Below, piece by piece: positions 62,533-64,000 of a stretch of DNA of 64,000 nt (its first letter is position 1; every line of letters starts with the position of its first letter). Below the pieces are notes generated by a model. The model was not told the DNA's origin. It saw only the letters and a program-made list of their open reading frames with translations, and did no database searches. The position numbers and the translations under genes are program-made. This DNA comes from an uncultured Desulfovibrio sp. (GTDB lineage Bacteria > Desulfobacterota > Desulfovibrionia > Desulfovibrionales > Desulfovibrionaceae): positions 372,001-436,000 of the forward strand of contig CAJXYU010000003.1 in NCBI GenBank assembly GCA_913063155.1. The letters run 5' to 3'.

Positions 62533-62739
62533 TCACCCGCCCCCGCCGACGCCGGATGGCATGAGCGGCATCCTCCAGTCTCCGGATTCGGCCGTTCCCG
62601 TCTTGGCCTTGCAGGCGGACATGAGCTTCTCGGTCTTGGGCGAACCACATTTGGGACACTTCGGGCATTCATCGCGGTTGAAGACCAGCTCTTCAAATTC
62701 AAAGCCGCACTCGCGGCACTTGTATTCATAAATAGGCAT
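62533..62739 (-). CDS. FmdB-family zinc ribbon protein
   Basis: 68 residues. MPIYEYKCRECGFEFE is the diagnostic FmdB start, with CxxC at 8-11 and a second pair CPKCGSP near 28-34. Remaining residues are a short Gly-rich tail. Small regulators or accessory proteins of unknown function. The convergent DUF2235 gene ends 110 bp away. Confidence 0.92.
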   Translation of the reverse strand: MPIYEYKCRECGFEFEELVFNRDECPKCPKCGSPKTEKLMSACKAKTGTAESGDWRMPLMPSGVGGGG

Positions 62740-62816
62740 AATCGCTCCCCCCCGAAATGGATGGACTCCATATGAAAAGGATGATCATTGCACCGTGATA
62801 GTCAAGCGCAGCCTCA

Positions 62817-62868
62817 TTGCACAAAAACAGGCCCTATTGTGCAAAGCATTGCGCAGAAAACTGCACAA
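62817..62868. promoter_or_regulatory. Two inverted repeats, candidate sigma-54 activator sites
   Basis: TTGCACAA (62817-62824) and TTGTGCAA (62837-62844) are perfect complements with a 12-nt spacer. A second pair, TTGCGCAG (62849-62856) and CTGCACAA (62861-62868), is nearly perfect. They lie about 60-110 bp upstream of the -24 element, the usual place for enhancer-binding proteins such as ZraR. Confidence 0.65.
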
Positions 62869-62928
62869 AACGTTTAAGCACATATGCACATATCAGAACA
62901 ACATTTTGTTTTAATTAGTTTTTATTTT

Positions 62929-62947
62929 TTGGCACGGCTAATGCTTT
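62929..62947 (+). promoter_or_regulatory. Sigma-54 promoter of the zraP-like gene
   Basis: TTGGCACGGCTAATGCTTT contains the invariant GG (-24) and GC (-12) separated by exactly 10 nt, and the surrounding TGGCAC / TGCTTT bases match consensus. It is about 75 bp before the zraP-like start at 63019. Confidence 0.85.
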
Positions 62948-63018
62948 ACACCAAACCAGTAAGACACAATTTATGGAACTCTCCTTGAAAGAGTCTCCAC
63001 CCCATGGAGGGAAAGACC

Positions 63019-63513
63019 ATGACCAGGAAAAATATCCTTATCACGTCGCTGAGCATCATTGCTCTGTTGGCAATGGCTTCCCTGTCCTTTGCAGGCCAGG
63101 GTCACGGTCGGGGATACGGTCACGGCTACATGAGCGGCAAGGGCTGCGGATACGGAGTCATGTCCTACTACAGCGACCTGACCCCGGAAAAACAGGCCGC
63201 CGTGGATAAAATCGTTGAAAAACACAGCGCCAAGCAGCTGGAACTGCGGGACAAGATGTGGGCCAAGCATGCCACGCTGGAGGCCATGATCAACGCAGGG
63301 AACGCTGATGAAGCCAAGATCAGCAAGCTGATCAGCGAAATGAGCGCTCTGCGCGACCAGATGTGGGAAAACCGCAACGCCTTGCGCACGGAGCTTGAAA
63401 AGGAAACCGGCATCGTCATGCACAACCGCTCCTTAGGACGCGGCGGATATGGTCCTGGTACCTGTTATGACTCGGATGGACAGGGACGTGGCCGCGGCAT
63501 GAACCGCTGGTAA
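63019..63513 (+). CDS. zraP: ZraP-like periplasmic metal-binding protein
   Basis: 164 residues; the ATG at 63019 follows GGAGGG (an upstream in-frame Met at 63004 overlaps that site). Signal peptide to about residue 25 (SLSFA). The mature protein has a short His/Gly-rich start, then the Spy/CpxP/ZraP helical hairpin beginning LTPEKQAAVDKIVEKHSAK (about 54-72) and a Gly/Arg-rich tail. Zinc-binding periplasmic chaperone in the family. Regulation by a sigma-54 promoter mirrors E. coli zraP with ZraSR. Confidence 0.85.
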   Translation: MTRKNILITSLSIIALLAMASLSFAGQGHGRGYGHGYMSGKGCGYGVMSYYSDLTPEKQAAVDKIVEKHSAKQLELRDKMWAKHATLEAMINAGNADEAKISKLISEMSALRDQMWENRNALRTELEKETGIVMHNRSLGRGGYGPGTCYDSDGQGRGRGMNRW

Positions 63514-63677
63514 CCAATAAAAGATTTCGTTAACCCGGAAAGCAGGAATGATTCGGGGCGGTCGGGATTGGCTCGATCGTCCCGTTTCTCCGTAGAAACA
63601 ACCTGCCGCCATTTCCAAATTTCAAGGCACGATGGTATCGGAAAGAAACACTTTCCAACAGGAGTGAAGTTGAAGTC

Positions 63678-64000
63678 ATGATCAGAAAAATCACCTCGCT
63701 GACGAGTTTCCTGTCCTTCGCCATCACCCTGATCACCAGCGTGGTCTTGTACATCACCCCCCACGGCAGGGTGGCCTACTGGTCGGACTGGACCTTCTGG
63801 GGCCTGTCCAAGACCCAATGGTCGGACATTCACATCACAGTGGGACTGCTCTTCCTCATCGCCTCGCTTTTCCACATCTGGCTCAACTGGAATCCCATAC
63901 TGGCCTACATGAAAAACAAGGCCAGAGAGCTGGTGGTCTTCACCAAGCCCATGATCGTCAGCGTCGTGCTGACCCTCTTCGTCCTGGCCGGGACCCTTTT
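63678..64000 (+). CDS. DUF4405 membrane protein (truncated by window edge)
   Basis: 107 codons visible, open to the right edge. The ATG at 63678 has GGAGTGAAG upstream. Membrane helices near 9-27, 51-68 and 91-107, with His52 and His64 in SDIHITVG and SLFHIWLNW; these His pairs recall a haem-binding cytochrome b561-like layout typical of DUF4405. It is 164 bp after the zraP-like gene and may share its sigma-54 transcript. Confidence 0.8.
   Translation, partial: MIRKITSLTSFLSFAITLITSVVLYITPHGRVAYWSDWTFWGLSKTQWSDIHITVGLLFLIASLFHIWLNWNPILAYMKNKARELVVFTKPMIVSVVLTLFVLAGTL

Noticed and set aside
1..64000. CRISPR array or insertion sequence
   Set aside because: No regularly spaced direct repeats and no transposase-like frame were seen anywhere in the window.

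Overview
The window looks like chromosome of a Desulfovibrionaceae-type sulfate-reducing deltaproteobacterium. This rests on high GC and codon bias, several large chemotaxis receptors, a Crp/Fnr-Trx-TrxR cluster like one known in Desulfovibrio vulgaris, an IscR-type Rrf2 regulator, orphan AmrS, the RimK-associated ATP-grasp/UUP1/retropepsin cluster, and a dcw cluster without ddl. This is inference from gene content; no rRNA is present. I see no phage, transposase or CRISPR array.

Layout. 1-4,560: the 5' part of a chemotaxis receptor (runs off the left edge), a periplasmic binding protein, and a divergent YqhD-type aldehyde/alcohol dehydrogenase with its AraC regulator. 4,596-9,861: six tightly packed minus-strand genes: NhaC antiporter, a sulfatase-fold enzyme with Thr at the nucleophile position, Crp/Fnr regulator, CPHC thioredoxin, thioredoxin reductase, and a thioredoxin-fold protein lacking CXXC. 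10,133-11,539: ArsR regulator, iron-sulfur flavoprotein and ABM-domain protein; the first two share a 16-bp operator-like palindrome. 11,573-15,216: MscS channel, purM, a Thr-rich secreted protein, amrS and tRNA-Pro(UGG). 15,217-17,352: an AT-rich intergenic stretch and a tandem pair of PEP-CTERM proteins. 17,402-23,304: a LacI-controlled ABC importer in which the second permease and the ATPase are one continuous ORF, followed by a cytosolic phosphodiesterase.

23,322-31,482: two chemotaxis receptors flank a small CXXC membrane protein (with a ribosome-binding site buried in a hairpin) and a sugar porter; then an Rrf2 regulator and an orphan CbiM/NikL-like metal transporter pair. 31,634-37,654: HD protein, ATP-grasp ligase, UUP1/7TM protein, retropepsin-like lipoprotein and RlmD, all on the minus strand. 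37,695-42,157: a small conserved protein, DUF3108 protein, CBS protein, HD-GYP protein and pyruvate kinase.

42,359-59,477: a complete dcw cluster headed by an array of MraZ boxes: mraZ, rsmH, ftsL-like, ftsI, murE, murF, mraY, murD, ftsW, murG, murC, murB, ftsQ, ftsA, ftsZ. Most junctions overlap or nearly touch; the one clear break is an ~80-nt hairpin-containing gap between ftsQ and ftsA. 59,541-64,000: a radical SAM protein, a DUF2235 hydrolase, an FmdB-type zinc ribbon protein, and a ZraP-like periplasmic protein behind a textbook sigma-54 promoter with upstream inverted repeats, followed by a DUF4405 membrane protein cut by the right edge.

The strongest candidates for new biology are the permease-ATPase fusion with an internal ATPase start, the Thr-sulfatase/NhaC/redox operon, the ATP-grasp/UUP1/retropepsin cluster, the RBS-sequestering leader at 25,639, and the sigma-54 zraP-like locus.
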